NCBI GenBank assembly: GCA_019112785.1
Contig: DXIQ01000038.1
Coordinates: forward strand, 26,732 to 90,731
Origin: Candidatus Blautia stercorigallinarum
GTDB taxonomy: Bacteria > Bacillota > Clostridia > Lachnospirales > Lachnospiraceae
DNA length: 64,000 nt
Reading direction: 5' to 3'
Positions 1 through 8,650 of this stretch are shown here, in pieces; the first letter of the stretch is position 1, and every line of letters begins with the position of its first letter. Below the pieces are notes generated by a model. That model was not told the origin of the DNA. It saw only the letters and a program-made list of their open reading frames with translations, and did not search any database. The translations under genes were made by a program, and so were the position numbers.

Positions 1-264
1 TGCCAGTTTATCGATAACATTTTTCCATTCGTAAGCTGAACTATATACTGTCAGATCATGGATCAATAAGATCGGTGAACCACTGCCTTTTTTCTTATAA
101 TATATTTTCCCGAATCTCCAGTTATAATAGTTATTAGCTGAAGATTTTAGCAGATCTTTTAACGTGGCAGAGGCAAAGATCAGGCGATTTATAAGATAAA
201 TAATACCTGTTGCCAAAGTAAATAAAATTCCAAGAGTAACTAATTTATGCTTATTCTTTTTCAT
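1..264 (-). CDS. Alpha/beta hydrolase, membrane-anchored (partial, runs off the window)
   Basis: The reading frame opens at the ATG at 262-264 on the minus strand and stays open for 88 codons to the window edge, so the catalytic part is missing. A GGGGAGG ribosome site lies just upstream of the start. Residues about 9-31 form one hydrophobic segment after a Lys-rich start (MKKNKHK), which looks like a signal anchor. Then come FGKIYYKKKGSGSPILLIHD, the usual first strands of the alpha/beta hydrolase fold leading to the oxyanion region, and SSAYEW. Substrate cannot be inferred because the nucleophile elbow lies outside the window. The family assignment is by eye. Confidence 0.6.
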   Translation of the reverse strand, partial: MKKNKHKLVTLGILFTLATGIIYLINRLIFASATLKDLLKSSANNYYNWRFGKIYYKKKGSGSPILLIHDLTVYSSAYEWKNVIDKLA

Positions 265-409
265 TCTGATGTAGATACCTCCCCTTATTTATTCCCGCAG
301 GCAACGAGCCAAGCAGACATGCGGACATGCCCATTTGGCGGTGCTGTGTGCCAGTGGCATGCGTTTAGCACCGACCGAAGTGGAACGTAGACCTGCCGCG
401 ATGGTCTGA

Positions 410-473
410 TACCACGATGCTTGCATCACTGCTAGTTTGATGTCCCGTATGCTTGCATCGGGGTCTTTGACTT
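410..473 (+). repeat. 64-bp dispersed intergenic repeat, copy A
   Basis: This segment matches the reverse complement of 49392-49455 at about 54 of 64 positions. The conserved blocks include GCTAGTTTGATG and GGGTCTTTGAC. Internally it carries GATGC/GCATC inverted blocks, so the transcript could fold. No reading frame runs through it. It lies between the hydrolase gene and the parS sites. It is probably a dispersed genomic repeat of unknown role. Confidence 0.6.
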
Positions 474-616
474 TCGCGTATACTAAGTTGTATTCAGGTG
501 TATTCTGATCCTTTTTGATTAAAGATCTTCAGGTTTAGATTTACTATTATATTATAAAACATAGTTATTAATTATACAAGAAAAATCACCTGGAAGATTC
601 CTCCGGCATAAAGTAA

Positions 617-632
617 TGTTTCACGTGAAACA
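617..632. promoter_or_regulatory. parS: parS site 1 (ParB/Spo0J binding site)
   Basis: The 16-bp perfect palindrome TGTTTCACGTGAAACA is identical to the bacterial parS consensus bound by ParB/Spo0J. It lies 470 bp upstream of the parA-parB pair, as is usual near replication origins. Confidence 0.95.
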
Positions 633-691
633 TTAAAACATGAACAAGAAAAATTTGAAACTTTATACTTTTTTCATTAAAACATAAAAAA

Positions 692-707
692 TGTTTCACG
701 TGAAACA
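692..707. promoter_or_regulatory. parS: parS site 2 (ParB/Spo0J binding site)
   Basis: This is a second perfect copy of TGTTTCACGTGAAACA, 75 bp from the first. Paired parS sites act as ParB nucleation points for origin segregation. Confidence 0.95.
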
Positions 708-765
708 TTTTTATAGAAATGCGTATGGAAAGATGTTATAATAATTTTGAAAGTTTTAAGATTTT

Positions 766-967
766 ATGATACCAGGGTCAAAAGGTCATCCACCACCTGT
801 GCTTGCACAGTGGTGGATGATGATGATGACCTTGAGACCCGCCAAAATATGAGGACGTAGTGGGGCAGGGATCCCATGGAGTCCGAATATTTTGCAGGAT
901 TGTGGGAGCGCGAAGTGCGGAACAATCCGCAGGTATCATAGTTGGGGCCTTTTGACCCCAACATCAT
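766..967 (+). repeat. 202-bp element with terminal inverted repeats and internal hairpin (MITE-like or structured RNA)
   Basis: The ends are inverted repeats of about 20 bp: ATGAT-N4-GGGTCAAAAGG at 766-785 against the reverse complement of 948-967, with 16 of 20 positions matching. Inside, 787-796 (CATCCACCAC) pairs perfectly with 810-819, topped by TGTG/CACA, giving a very stable hairpin. The 3' end also folds locally (GGGGCC-TTTT-GACCCC). Only short open frames occur in it. The structure suits either a miniature inverted-repeat element or a structured RNA closed by its ends. It is not matched elsewhere in this window. Confidence 0.55.
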
Positions 968-1086
968 TTTATATTAGATACAGCAACAGGAGAATAAGAA
1001 TTGGAGTACAGATATGCTTATGCTTTTTGCTGTATAAGTATAAAATCAGAAACCTTCTATTTTTATTACGTTAAGGGGAAATATAA

Positions 1087-1857
1087 GTGGGAAGAATTAT
1101 TGCAATTGCTAATCAAAAGGGCGGCGTAGGTAAATCAACCACAGCTATTAATCTTTCTGCGTGTTTAGCAGAACAAAACCAGAAGGTCCTGTTGATAGAC
1201 ATTGATCCACAGGGAAATGCCACCAGCGGGGTTGGAATTGACAAAAATGAAGCGGAAAATACCCTTTATGAACTGCTGGTGGGGGAAAGTGAATTAAAAG
1301 ATTGTATAATTGAAAATGTATATGATAATCTTTCACTGATACCTTCTAATGTGAATCTGGCCGGAGCGGAAATAGAGCTGGTGGGAATTGAAGGAAGAGA
1401 ATTTCTTCTGAAAAATCAGATAGACACCATTAAGGATAATTATGATTTTATTATTATGGATTGTCCGCCATCTCTCAATATCCTGACAATTAATGCCATG
1501 ACTACCGCAGATTCTGTACTGGTCCCTATACAGTGTGAGTATTATGCGCTGGAAGGTCTGACACAGCTTATACACACCATTGAACTGGTGAAAGAAAGGC
1601 TGAATCCCAATCTGATCATTGAAGGGGTTGTCTTTACTATGTATGACGCCAGAACGAATCTTTCTCTTCAGGTGGTGGAAAATGTAAAAGCTAATCTGAA
1701 TCAGTCTATCTATAAGACGATCATTCCGAGAAATGTCAGACTGGCAGAAGCACCCAGCTATGGTATGCCTATTAATCTGTACGATACCCGGTCTGTAGGT
1801 GCGGAAAGCTACCGCCTTCTTGCAGATGAAGTTTTACATAGGGAGGATGAAGAATGA
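1087..1857 (+). CDS. parA: Chromosome-partitioning ATPase ParA/Soj
   Basis: ParA-type ATPase of 256 aa, the usual chromosomal Soj length. It drives origin segregation with ParB-parS and in Firmicutes modulates DnaA. The deviant Walker A motif KGGVGKST is at residues 11-18, the A' motif IDIDPQGN is near residue 40, and Walker B IIMDCPP is near 120. The start is GTG at 1087 with AAGGGG upstream. It overlaps parB by 4 bp (ATGA), which implies translational coupling. The parS sites lie upstream. Confidence 0.95.
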   Translation: MGRIIAIANQKGGVGKSTTAINLSACLAEQNQKVLLIDIDPQGNATSGVGIDKNEAENTLYELLVGESELKDCIIENVYDNLSLIPSNVNLAGAEIELVGIEGREFLLKNQIDTIKDNYDFIIMDCPPSLNILTINAMTTADSVLVPIQCEYYALEGLTQLIHTIELVKERLNPNLIIEGVVFTMYDARTNLSLQVVENVKANLNQSIYKTIIPRNVRLAEAPSYGMPINLYDTRSVGAESYRLLADEVLHREDEE

Positions 1858-2783
1858 CAGGAAAAAAAGGCGGCTTAGGAAGAGGATTGGGCCGAGGACT
1901 GGATGCAATGATCAGTGACAGCTCAAAACCCAGACAGGAAGAAAAGAAAATAGAAAAATCCGCAGCGAAAGAGCAAGGCGGGGATTCAAAAGATAAGGTC
2001 ATCATGGTTAAGATCGCTCAGGTGGAACCCAGCCGTAAACAGCCGAGAAAACAATTTGATGAGGATGCTTTACTTGAACTGGCAGAGTCTATAAAACAGT
2101 TCGGAGTGCTGCAGCCTCTGCTGGTACAGAAAAAAGAAGATTATTATGAGATCATTGCCGGTGAAAGAAGATGGAGAGCGTCAAAACTGGCAGGTATAAA
2201 AGAGATTCCTGTAATGGTTAAAGATTTTTCCGATCAGGAGGCTGTGGAAATTTCTCTTATTGAAAATATACAGAGAGAAAACCTGAATCCTATAGAGGAA
2301 GCAGCGGCTTATAAACGATTAATGGAAGAATTCCATCTGAAGCAGGATACTATCGCAGAACGGGTATCCAAGAGCAGAACCGCAGTGACGAATTCCATGA
2401 GGCTGTTGAAACTGGATGAGCGGGTACAGCAGATGCTTATAGATGAGATGCTTACCACAGGACATGCCAGAGCACTTCTTGCTATTGAAGATAAGGACAC
2501 CCAGCATGCTGCGGCGGTAAAGGTTTTCGATGAAAAGCTCAGCGTAAGAGAGACAGAAAAACTGGTCAAAGAAATCCTGAATCCTCATCAGAAGGAGACG
2601 GAAAAAGAGAAAGACCGGGCGCAGAATCTTGTTTATGAACAGCTGGAAGAGAAGATTAAGGGAATCATAGGATCCAAGGTGGCGATCCGTCGGAAAAGTA
2701 AAGATAAGGGATGGATTGAGATCGCTTATTACTCTCAGGAAGAACTGGAACGGATCGTGGAACTTTTGGAGACTATCAGATAA
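1854..2783 (+). CDS. parB: Chromosome-partitioning protein ParB/Spo0J
   Basis: ParB of 309 aa that binds parS, spreads as a CTP-dependent clamp and stimulates ParA. Seen in the sequence are a Gly/Arg-rich start ([10 protein letters not shown]), the ParB N-terminal domain from about residue 50 with [20 protein letters not shown], the CTP-binding GERRWRA motif near 104, and the helix-turn-helix ([15 protein letters not shown]) around 165-180. A C-terminal dimerisation segment is at the end. It overlaps parA by 4 bp, and the parS sites it should bind are at 617 and 692. Confidence 0.95.
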   Translation: MTGKKGGLGRGLGRGLDAMISDSSKPRQEEKKIEKSAAKEQGGDSKDKVIMVKIAQVEPSRKQPRKQFDEDALLELAESIKQFGVLQPLLVQKKEDYYEIIAGERRWRASKLAGIKEIPVMVKDFSDQEAVEISLIENIQRENLNPIEEAAAYKRLMEEFHLKQDTIAERVSKSRTAVTNSMRLLKLDERVQQMLIDEMLTTGHARALLAIEDKDTQHAAAVKVFDEKLSVRETEKLVKEILNPHQKETEKEKDRAQNLVYEQLEEKIKGIIGSKVAIRRKSKDKGWIEIAYYSQEELERIVELLETIR

Positions 2784-2804
2784 AATGAAGGGGTCAGAAT
2801 ACAT

Positions 2805-3329
2805 ATGAATAATTTTTTAGAAGCGCTGCAGAATTACTCGGGAATTTTGCTCCTTTCCCTTCTGATCCTGGTGATCATACTTTTGGTCTGCATATTTAAT
2901 CTTTCTCTGGGATTAAGCAGACTGAACAAAAAATACAAGATATTTATGAAGGGGAAAGACGGGCAGTCACTGGAAAAACTGTTTAAAAGAAAATTTGACA
3001 TGATCGAAAAGCTGGCCAGCAGCAGCGAGATCAACAGCGAAAATATCCAGAAAATGGAGAAACTTTACAACGGTTCCCTGCATAAATACGGGATCGTAAA
3101 ATACGATGCTTTTGAGGATATGGGGGGAAAACTGAGCTTTGTGCTTGCATTGCTGGATAAAGATAATACAGGATTTCTCCTTAATGCCATACACAGCAGA
3201 GAAAATTGCTTTTTGTATATTAAAGAGATCGTAAATGGGGAATCCTATATTATGTTAAGTGATGAAGAAGTAGAAGCTTTAAAAAGAGCCATGAACTTTG
3301 GCATTGAAGAAAGTGAATTTGATATATAA
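2805..3329 (+). CDS. DUF4446 family membrane protein
   Basis: A 174-aa protein with one transmembrane segment (about residues 14-36, ILLLSLLILVIILLV) followed by a cytoplasmic domain. The domain contains FDMIEKL and the YDAFEDMGGKLSFVLALLD block typical of DUF4446. In Clostridia this family often follows parB, as here (21-bp gap). A role in the envelope or partitioning is possible but unproven. The family call is by recognition and the function is unknown. Confidence 0.8.
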   Translation: MNNFLEALQNYSGILLLSLLILVIILLVCIFNLSLGLSRLNKKYKIFMKGKDGQSLEKLFKRKFDMIEKLASSSEINSENIQKMEKLYNGSLHKYGIVKYDAFEDMGGKLSFVLALLDKDNTGFLLNAIHSRENCFLYIKEIVNGESYIMLSDEEVEALKRAMNFGIEESEFDI

Positions 3330-3361
3330 AAAATTATGTAAACTAGTAAGGAGAAATGAAA

Positions 3362-4648
3362 ATGTTAGACATTCGATTTGTCAGGGAAAACCCGGAAGTA
3401 GTAAAACAGAACATCAGGAATAAATTTCAGGACAATAAACTTCCTCTTGTAGATGAAGTGATTGAACTGGATAAAAGAAACCGTGAGATCAAACAGGAGG
3501 TGGAAGGCCTCAGAGCTGAGAGAAATAAGATCTCCAAGATGATCGGCGGTCTGATGAAGGAAGGAAAAAAGGACGAGGCGGAGGAAGCTAAGAAAAAAGT
3601 AACAGCCAACGCCCAGAGAGTAGAGGCTCTTTCTTCTGAAGAAAAGGAAGTAGAAGAAAAGATCAAAAAGATCATGATGACAATTCCCAACATTATCGAT
3701 CCTTCTGTTCCTATTGGAAAAGACGACAGCGAAAATGTAGAAGTTCAGAGATATGGAGAGCCGGCAGTTCCTGATTTTGAGATCCCTTACCATGCAGATA
3801 TCATGGAAAGCTTTGACGGCCTGGATCTGGACAGCGCCAGAAAGGTAGCCGGAAACGGATTCTATTATCTTATGGGAGATATTGCCAGATTGCACTCTGC
3901 AGTGATCTCTTACGCAAGAGATTTTATGATCGACAGAGGCTTTACTTACTGTGTTCCGCCTTTTATGATCCGCAGCAATGTGGTTACCGGCGTTATGAGC
4001 TTTGCAGAGATGGACGCCATGATGTATAAGATCGAGGGTGAGGACTTATATCTTATCGGCACCAGCGAGCATTCTATGATCGGTAAATTTATTGATACGA
4101 TCATTCCGGAAGAGGAGCTTCCAAAGACCCTTACCAGCTATTCACCCTGCTTCCGTAAGGAAAAAGGCGCCCATGGTATTGAGGAGAGAGGCGTTTACAG
4201 GATCCATCAGTTTGAAAAGCAGGAGATGATCGTGGTATGTAAGCCTGAAGAAAGCCCTATGTGGTTTGATAAATTATGGCAGAATACCGTAGATCTTTTC
4301 CGTTCTATGGATATTCCGGTGAGAACTTTAGAGTGCTGCTCCGGAGACCTGGCTGATCTGAAGGTGAAATCCGTAGACGTGGAAGCATGGTCTCCAAGAC
4401 AGAAGAAATACTTTGAGGTAGGAAGCTGTTCCAACCTGGGAGATGCTCAGGCCAGAAGGCTTCAGATCCGTGTAAACGGAAAAGATGGAAAATATCTTGC
4501 CCACACATTGAACAATACAGTTGTAGCACCTCCCAGGATGCTGATCGCTTTTCTGGAGAATAATCTCCAGGCCGACGGTTCTGTGAAGATCCCGGAGGCT
4601 CTCAGACCTTATATGGGAGGGGCTGAAGTTATCAAGCCCAAGAAATAA
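3362..4648 (+). CDS. serS: Seryl-tRNA synthetase
   Basis: Charges tRNA-Ser with serine. The N-terminal antiparallel coiled-coil arm covers about residues 28-105 and is rich in Lys/Glu (KKDEAEEAKKKVTANAQ). The class II core follows, with motif 2 around FRKEKGAHGIEERGVYRIHQ and the C-terminal AHTLNNTVVAPPRMLIAFLE motif 3. An ATG at 3356 also exists, but AAGGAG at 3348-3353 leaves only two bases before it. The ATG at 3362 has normal spacing and gives the standard MLDIRFVREN start. No T-box leader is visible. Motif 3 reads NNTVVAPPRM where many SerS have GSGLAVGRT. The conserved Arg and Glu are kept. Confidence 0.95.
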   Translation: MLDIRFVRENPEVVKQNIRNKFQDNKLPLVDEVIELDKRNREIKQEVEGLRAERNKISKMIGGLMKEGKKDEAEEAKKKVTANAQRVEALSSEEKEVEEKIKKIMMTIPNIIDPSVPIGKDDSENVEVQRYGEPAVPDFEIPYHADIMESFDGLDLDSARKVAGNGFYYLMGDIARLHSAVISYARDFMIDRGFTYCVPPFMIRSNVVTGVMSFAEMDAMMYKIEGEDLYLIGTSEHSMIGKFIDTIIPEEELPKTLTSYSPCFRKEKGAHGIEERGVYRIHQFEKQEMIVVCKPEESPMWFDKLWQNTVDLFRSMDIPVRTLECCSGDLADLKVKSVDVEAWSPRQKKYFEVGSCSNLGDAQARRLQIRVNGKDGKYLAHTLNNTVVAPPRMLIAFLENNLQADGSVKIPEALRPYMGGAEVIKPKK

Positions 4649-4662
4649 GCGGAGGTTACTCA

Positions 4663-5544
4663 TTGCACAGTTATTTGAAAGCAATCGGGTTTTCGGATAT
4701 ATCCGAAAAGAAAGAACTGGATGTTATATTACAGGATGTCATTTTAAACTATGATGAGAAAACCGTTGTAGAGGACAGGAGCAATCATCTGTTTACAGAA
4801 TTATCCAAGATCTACGGCAGTGATTTCGGGATCACGGTCTGCGGGGAATATGATGAAGAAGATCATTTCCAGATGGAATATTACTTCCCTTTTTTCCGGG
4901 GGACCGGGATCAGCATGGAGGAAGAAGTGGTCATTGAAAAGCATGCCGGGAAGGAATCCTATGCAGGAGCCTGTGACGATATGCGCATTGGAGTGACTAT
5001 CATCTTTTATCTCCAGAACGCGGGAGAATACCTTACCCAGCGGGCAAAAGGCCATTATTCGGGAGGGGTGCACAATGTGACCCTTTCCGGTCTTGCAAAA
5101 AAGGGCACCATCCTCCTTCCCGTACTGAAAAGAGAAGAGGAAACTGCTGAGGCAGAGGAAAAGACGGTTAATAGAGGAAGACTGATGGCAGCGGCCAAAA
5201 ACGGCGATGAAGAGGCCATGGAAAGCCTCACCATTGAGGATATGGATACTTATGCCATGATCTCCCAGAGAGTGGAAAATGAGGATGTATACAGCATTGT
5301 AGACAGCTATTTCATGCCCTACGGCATGGAATGCGACCTGTACAATATCATGGGAGAAATCCTGGATTGTACCAGGGTACAGAATATCCTTACAGGAGAC
5401 AGTATTTACGAGATGCGTATCTGCTGCAACGATATCGAGATGGATGTGTGCATCAATGAAAATGATCTTCTGGGAGAACCTTTAAGAGGAAGACGGTTTA
5501 AAGGAATCGTATGGCTTCAGGGAAACGTGGACTTTGATTATTGA
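4663..5544 (+). CDS. DUF3881 family protein
   Basis: A 293-aa, acidic, soluble protein with no signal peptide or membrane segment. It resembles the DUF3881 family known mainly from Lachnospiraceae, where it commonly follows serS. The start is TTG at 4663, supported by GGAGG at 4651-4655 with 7 bases between them. There are no recognisable catalytic motifs. The 14-bp gap to serS indicates co-transcription. Function is unknown. Confidence 0.7.
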   Translation: MHSYLKAIGFSDISEKKELDVILQDVILNYDEKTVVEDRSNHLFTELSKIYGSDFGITVCGEYDEEDHFQMEYYFPFFRGTGISMEEEVVIEKHAGKESYAGACDDMRIGVTIIFYLQNAGEYLTQRAKGHYSGGVHNVTLSGLAKKGTILLPVLKREEETAEAEEKTVNRGRLMAAAKNGDEEAMESLTIEDMDTYAMISQRVENEDVYSIVDSYFMPYGMECDLYNIMGEILDCTRVQNILTGDSIYEMRICCNDIEMDVCINENDLLGEPLRGRRFKGIVWLQGNVDFDY

Positions 5545-5550
5545 AATTCC

Positions 5551-5579
5551 TTGACGGGCCTGCAAAAGCAGGGTAAAAT
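5551..5579 (+). promoter_or_regulatory. Sigma-A promoter of the hyd leader RNA
   Basis: TTGACG at 5551-5556 and TAAAAT at 5574-5579 are separated by exactly 17 bp. This predicts a transcript start near 5586. Confidence 0.75.
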
Positions 5580-5585
5580 AATAGA

Positions 5586-5784
5586 AAATGCCTGAGCTGC
5601 CAGCTTTTTCCTGCCAGCGAAGCGTTCATAGCGAAACCTGACCGGAAGAGAATCTGATGGAAAGACAAAAGAAGCTGTATCCAAGTGGATTACACTAGAG
5701 CAAAACAGAAAGTGACACAGCCTGGATTTTGTATACAGAAAAATAAGACAAACAGATAAAAGAGGACCCTTTCGGGTCCTTTTT
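5586..5784 (+). ncRNA. Unidentified structured RNA or leader, about 199 nt, upstream of the hydrogenase maturation genes
   Basis: The stretch is bounded by a consensus promoter and an intrinsic terminator and has no convincing coding frame. Its ends pair: AAAAT (5585-5589) and GCTG (5596-5599) with CAGC (5718-5721) and ATTTT (5726-5730), separated by an internal loop. This closes a fold of about 145 nt ahead of the terminator. No TPP, FMN, cobalamin, SAM, glycine, c-di-GMP or T-box core was recognised. It could be a free small RNA of 6S-like size or a cis-acting attenuator for the hyd genes. The downstream gene starts 35 nt after the terminator. Confidence 0.5.
5763..5784 (+). terminator. Intrinsic terminator
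   Basis: Stem AGGACCC/GGGTCCT (5763-5769 with 5774-5780), loop of 4, followed by a T run. It ends the RNA that starts at about 5586. Confidence 0.85.
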
Positions 5785-5818
5785 CTATTTCAGGCATAAA
5801 ACAGAAGGGAGGAGAGAT

Positions 5819-6097
5819 ATGGAAAAAACCGATTCCAGGATCGCCGTTATCGGTATCATTATCGAGGACAGAGAAAAAGCAGAACAGGTAAATTCTCTGC
5901 TGCACCAATATGGGGAATATATCATAGGCCGTATGGGGATCCCCTACAGGGAAAAGCAGGTAAATATTATCAGCGTTGTCCTGGACGCTCCGGCAGATGT
6001 TATCAGCGCCCTGGCAGGAAAGCTGGGAAGACTTCCGGGAGTCAGTTCCAAGGCCATATATTCCAGGGAGAAGACAAACAGGAAGGAAACCGAATAA
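5819..6097 (+). CDS. TM1266-family putative regulator of the iron-only hydrogenase system
   Basis: A 92-aa ACT-like protein of the TM1266 family, habitually linked to [FeFe]-hydrogenase maturation genes. The sequence (DSRIAVIGIIIEDREKAEQVN, then RMGIPYREKQVNIISVVLDAP, LPGVSSKAIYS) fits the ferredoxin-like ACT fold seen in NikR C-terminal domains. A GGGAGGAG ribosome site precedes the ATG. The stop overlaps the hydE start by one base, so the genes are coupled. Ligand and targets are unknown. It may act with the structured leader upstream, but that is inference. Confidence 0.8.
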   Translation: MEKTDSRIAVIGIIIEDREKAEQVNSLLHQYGEYIIGRMGIPYREKQVNIISVVLDAPADVISALAGKLGRLPGVSSKAIYSREKTNRKETE

Positions 6098-7173
6098 TGG
6101 AAAATAAGATCAGCGACAGTCAGTTCCGGGAGTGTGCCGAAAAGCTCTCAGAAGGCCGGCATTTAACGAAAGAACAGTGGAGGATCCTCCTGGAAGGCCG
6201 CAGCAAAGAGCGGAGAAAGGAACTGGCAAGACGGGCCTCGGATCTGAGAGACCGTATCTATGGAAAACGGATCTTTATCCGGGGACTTATTGAATTTACC
6301 AATTACTGTAAAAACGACTGCTATTACTGCGGGATCCGCAGAAGCAACAGAAACGCCTCCCGGTACCGGCTGACCAGGGAACAGATCCTGGACTGCTGCA
6401 GGGCGGGATACGAACTGGGATTTCGTACCTTTGTCCTTCAGGGTGGAGAAGATCCTTATTTCAACGATGAGAGAATGGCAGAGATCATAAGGGCTATCCG
6501 CAAGGAATTTCCCCGGTGTGCCATTACGCTGTCTATAGGAGAAAAGGAGAAAGAAAGCTACGCTCTGTTTAAAAAAGCCGGGGCGGACCGGTATCTTCTG
6601 CGCCATGAAACGGCGGATGAAGATCATTACAGGAAGCTCCACCCGCCGGAATTGTCTCTTTCTCACAGGATACGCTGTCTGGAGACTCTGAAAGAACTGG
6701 GATACCAGACCGGAGCGGGGATTATGGTAGGATCTCCCGGACAGACCACACAGACGCTCATAGAGGATATGGAATTCTTAGAAAGACTTCAGCCGGAAAT
6801 GGTGGGGATCGGTCCTTTTATCCCCCATCATGACACTCCTTTTAAAGGAGAGCCTCAGGGGGGACTGGAACTGACACTCTATCTTCTGAGTCTGATCCGG
6901 CTGCTGCTTCCCAGGGTGCTGCTCCCGGCAACAACAGCTCTGGGAACCATTGATCCTGTGGGAAGAGAAATGGGGGTGCTGGCAGGGGCCAACGTGGTCA
7001 TGCCCAATCTGTCACCGGAAAATGTCCGGGAAAAATATCTCCTGTATGACAATAAGATCCATACAGGAAAGGAAGCGGCAGAATGTCTGGACGCTCTTAG
7101 GGAATCTATGAAAGCAATCGGCTATGATGTAGTGGTGGACAGGGGAGATTTCCTGAGGGAAGACATGAAATAA
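6097..7173 (+). CDS. hydE: [FeFe]-hydrogenase maturase HydE (radical SAM)
   Basis: Radical SAM enzyme (358 aa) acting in assembly of the 2Fe subcluster of the H-cluster. The CX3CX2C cluster motif is C71-C75-C78 (TNYCKNDCYYCGIRRSN). Further motifs are the GGEDPYF region and the barrel strands typical of the BioB/HydE/PylB group. It is co-transcribed with the TM1266 gene (1-base overlap) and followed by hydG and hydF. The structural hydrogenase is not in this window. Confidence 0.93.
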   Translation: MENKISDSQFRECAEKLSEGRHLTKEQWRILLEGRSKERRKELARRASDLRDRIYGKRIFIRGLIEFTNYCKNDCYYCGIRRSNRNASRYRLTREQILDCCRAGYELGFRTFVLQGGEDPYFNDERMAEIIRAIRKEFPRCAITLSIGEKEKESYALFKKAGADRYLLRHETADEDHYRKLHPPELSLSHRIRCLETLKELGYQTGAGIMVGSPGQTTQTLIEDMEFLERLQPEMVGIGPFIPHHDTPFKGEPQGGLELTLYLLSLIRLLLPRVLLPATTALGTIDPVGREMGVLAGANVVMPNLSPENVREKYLLYDNKIHTGKEAAECLDALRESMKAIGYDVVVDRGDFLREDMK

Positions 7174-7212
7174 GAGCAAGTTATTACAGAAAAACGGAGG
7201 AGGAATAAAAAT

Positions 7213-8631
7213 ATGTATGATCCAAAATCAAAATGTGCAGATGATTTCATTAACCATGAGGAGATCATGGAAACACTGGAATATGCAGAGAAAAACAAGC
7301 ATAACCGGGAGCTGATCGATCAGATCCTGGATAAAGCCAGATTGAGAAAGGGGTTAAGCCACAGAGAGGCAGCAGTTCTTCTGGACTGTGATCTGGAGGA
7401 TAAGAACCAGGAGATCTATGCCCTGGCAGAGCAGATCAAGAAGGATTTCTATGGAAACCGTATCGTGCTTTTTGCGCCGTTATATCTGTCTAATTACTGT
7501 GTAAACGGCTGTGTGTACTGTCCTTATCACGCTAAGAACAAACATATCCCCAGAAAGAAGCTGACCCAGGAGGAGATCCGCCAGGAAGTTATCGCTCTTC
7601 AGGATATGGGACATAAGAGACTGGCTCTGGAGACAGGAGAGGATCCGGTAAACAATCCTATCGAGTATGTGCTGGAAAGTATTAAGACCATCTACAGCAT
7701 TAAACATAAAAACGGGGCTATCCGCCGGGTAAATGTAAATATAGCGGCTACCACGGTGGAAAATTACAGAAAGCTGAAGGAAGCCGGGATAGGAACCTAT
7801 ATCCTCTTCCAGGAGACCTACCATAAAGAGAGTTATCTGAAGCTCCACCCCACAGGACCAAAGCATGACTACAACTATCACACAGAGGCTATGGACCGGG
7901 CTATGGAGGGCGGTATTGACGACGTTGGCTGCGGCGTGCTCTTCGGACTGGAAATGTACCGCTATGAATTTGCAGGTCTTTTGATGCATGCAGAGCACCT
8001 GGAAGCTGTATACGGAGTCGGTCCTCATACCATCAGTGTGCCCAGGGTAAAGAGAGCCGATGATATCGACCCGGATACCTTTGACAACGGTATTGACGAC
8101 GACACCTTTGCCAAGATCATTGCCTGTATCCGTATTGCCGTGCCGTATACCGGCATGATCATTTCTACCAGAGAGAACCAGAAATGCAGAGAGAGAGTCC
8201 TTCACCTGGGTATTTCCCAGATTTCCGGAGGTTCCAGGACCAGTGTCGGGGGCTATGTTGAACCGGAACCGGAGGATGAATCTTCTGAGCAGTTTGAGGT
8301 CAGCGACAACCGTACCCTGGATGAAGTGGTGAACTGGCTTATGGGAATGGGATATGTGCCCAGCTTCTGTACTGCCTGTTACCGGGAGGGAAGGACCGGA
8401 GACCGGTTCATGTCCCTTTGCAAATCCGGACAGATCCAGAACTGCTGTCTCCCAAATGCTTTAATGACTCTCAAAGAATACCTGATGGATTATGCTTCTC
8501 CTGATACAGTAGAAAAGGGCCTGAAGCTGATCCAGGAGCAGATCAAAGAGATCCCCAGAGAGCGGACCAGGGAGATCGTACAGGAGCGGCTTATTGAGAT
8601 AGAGAAAGGAAACAGAGATTTTCGGTTCTGA
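7213..8631 (+). CDS. hydG: [FeFe]-hydrogenase maturase HydG (tyrosine lyase)
   Basis: Radical SAM tyrosine lyase (472 aa, normal length) that makes the CO and cyanide ligands of the H-cluster. The radical SAM motif is C96-C100-C103 (NYCVNGCVYC). The C-terminal auxiliary cluster motif CX2CX22C is intact in SFCTACYREGRTGDRF through the CC pair, which distinguishes HydG from ThiH. The ATG start follows GGAGGAATAAAAAT. The 39-bp gap after hydE and 19-bp gap before hydF indicate one operon. Confidence 0.95.
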   Translation: MYDPKSKCADDFINHEEIMETLEYAEKNKHNRELIDQILDKARLRKGLSHREAAVLLDCDLEDKNQEIYALAEQIKKDFYGNRIVLFAPLYLSNYCVNGCVYCPYHAKNKHIPRKKLTQEEIRQEVIALQDMGHKRLALETGEDPVNNPIEYVLESIKTIYSIKHKNGAIRRVNVNIAATTVENYRKLKEAGIGTYILFQETYHKESYLKLHPTGPKHDYNYHTEAMDRAMEGGIDDVGCGVLFGLEMYRYEFAGLLMHAEHLEAVYGVGPHTISVPRVKRADDIDPDTFDNGIDDDTFAKIIACIRIAVPYTGMIISTRENQKCRERVLHLGISQISGGSRTSVGGYVEPEPEDESSEQFEVSDNRTLDEVVNWLMGMGYVPSFCTACYREGRTGDRFMSLCKSGQIQNCCLPNALMTLKEYLMDYASPDTVEKGLKLIQEQIKEIPRERTREIVQERLIEIEKGNRDFRF

Positions 8632-8650
8632 TACAGACAGGAGGTTTTAC

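Noticed and set aside
265..1086. Replication origin with DnaA boxes
   Set aside because: Two parS sites show proximity to the origin, but no cluster of TTATCCACA-like boxes or DnaA gene was seen.
5586..5784. TPP riboswitch, SRP RNA or 6S RNA
   Set aside because: The TPP core CTGAGA/ACCTGAT/GGATAATGC is not present as an aptamer, and the SRP tetraloop consensus is absent. A 6S assignment cannot be verified by eye, so it is left as unidentified.
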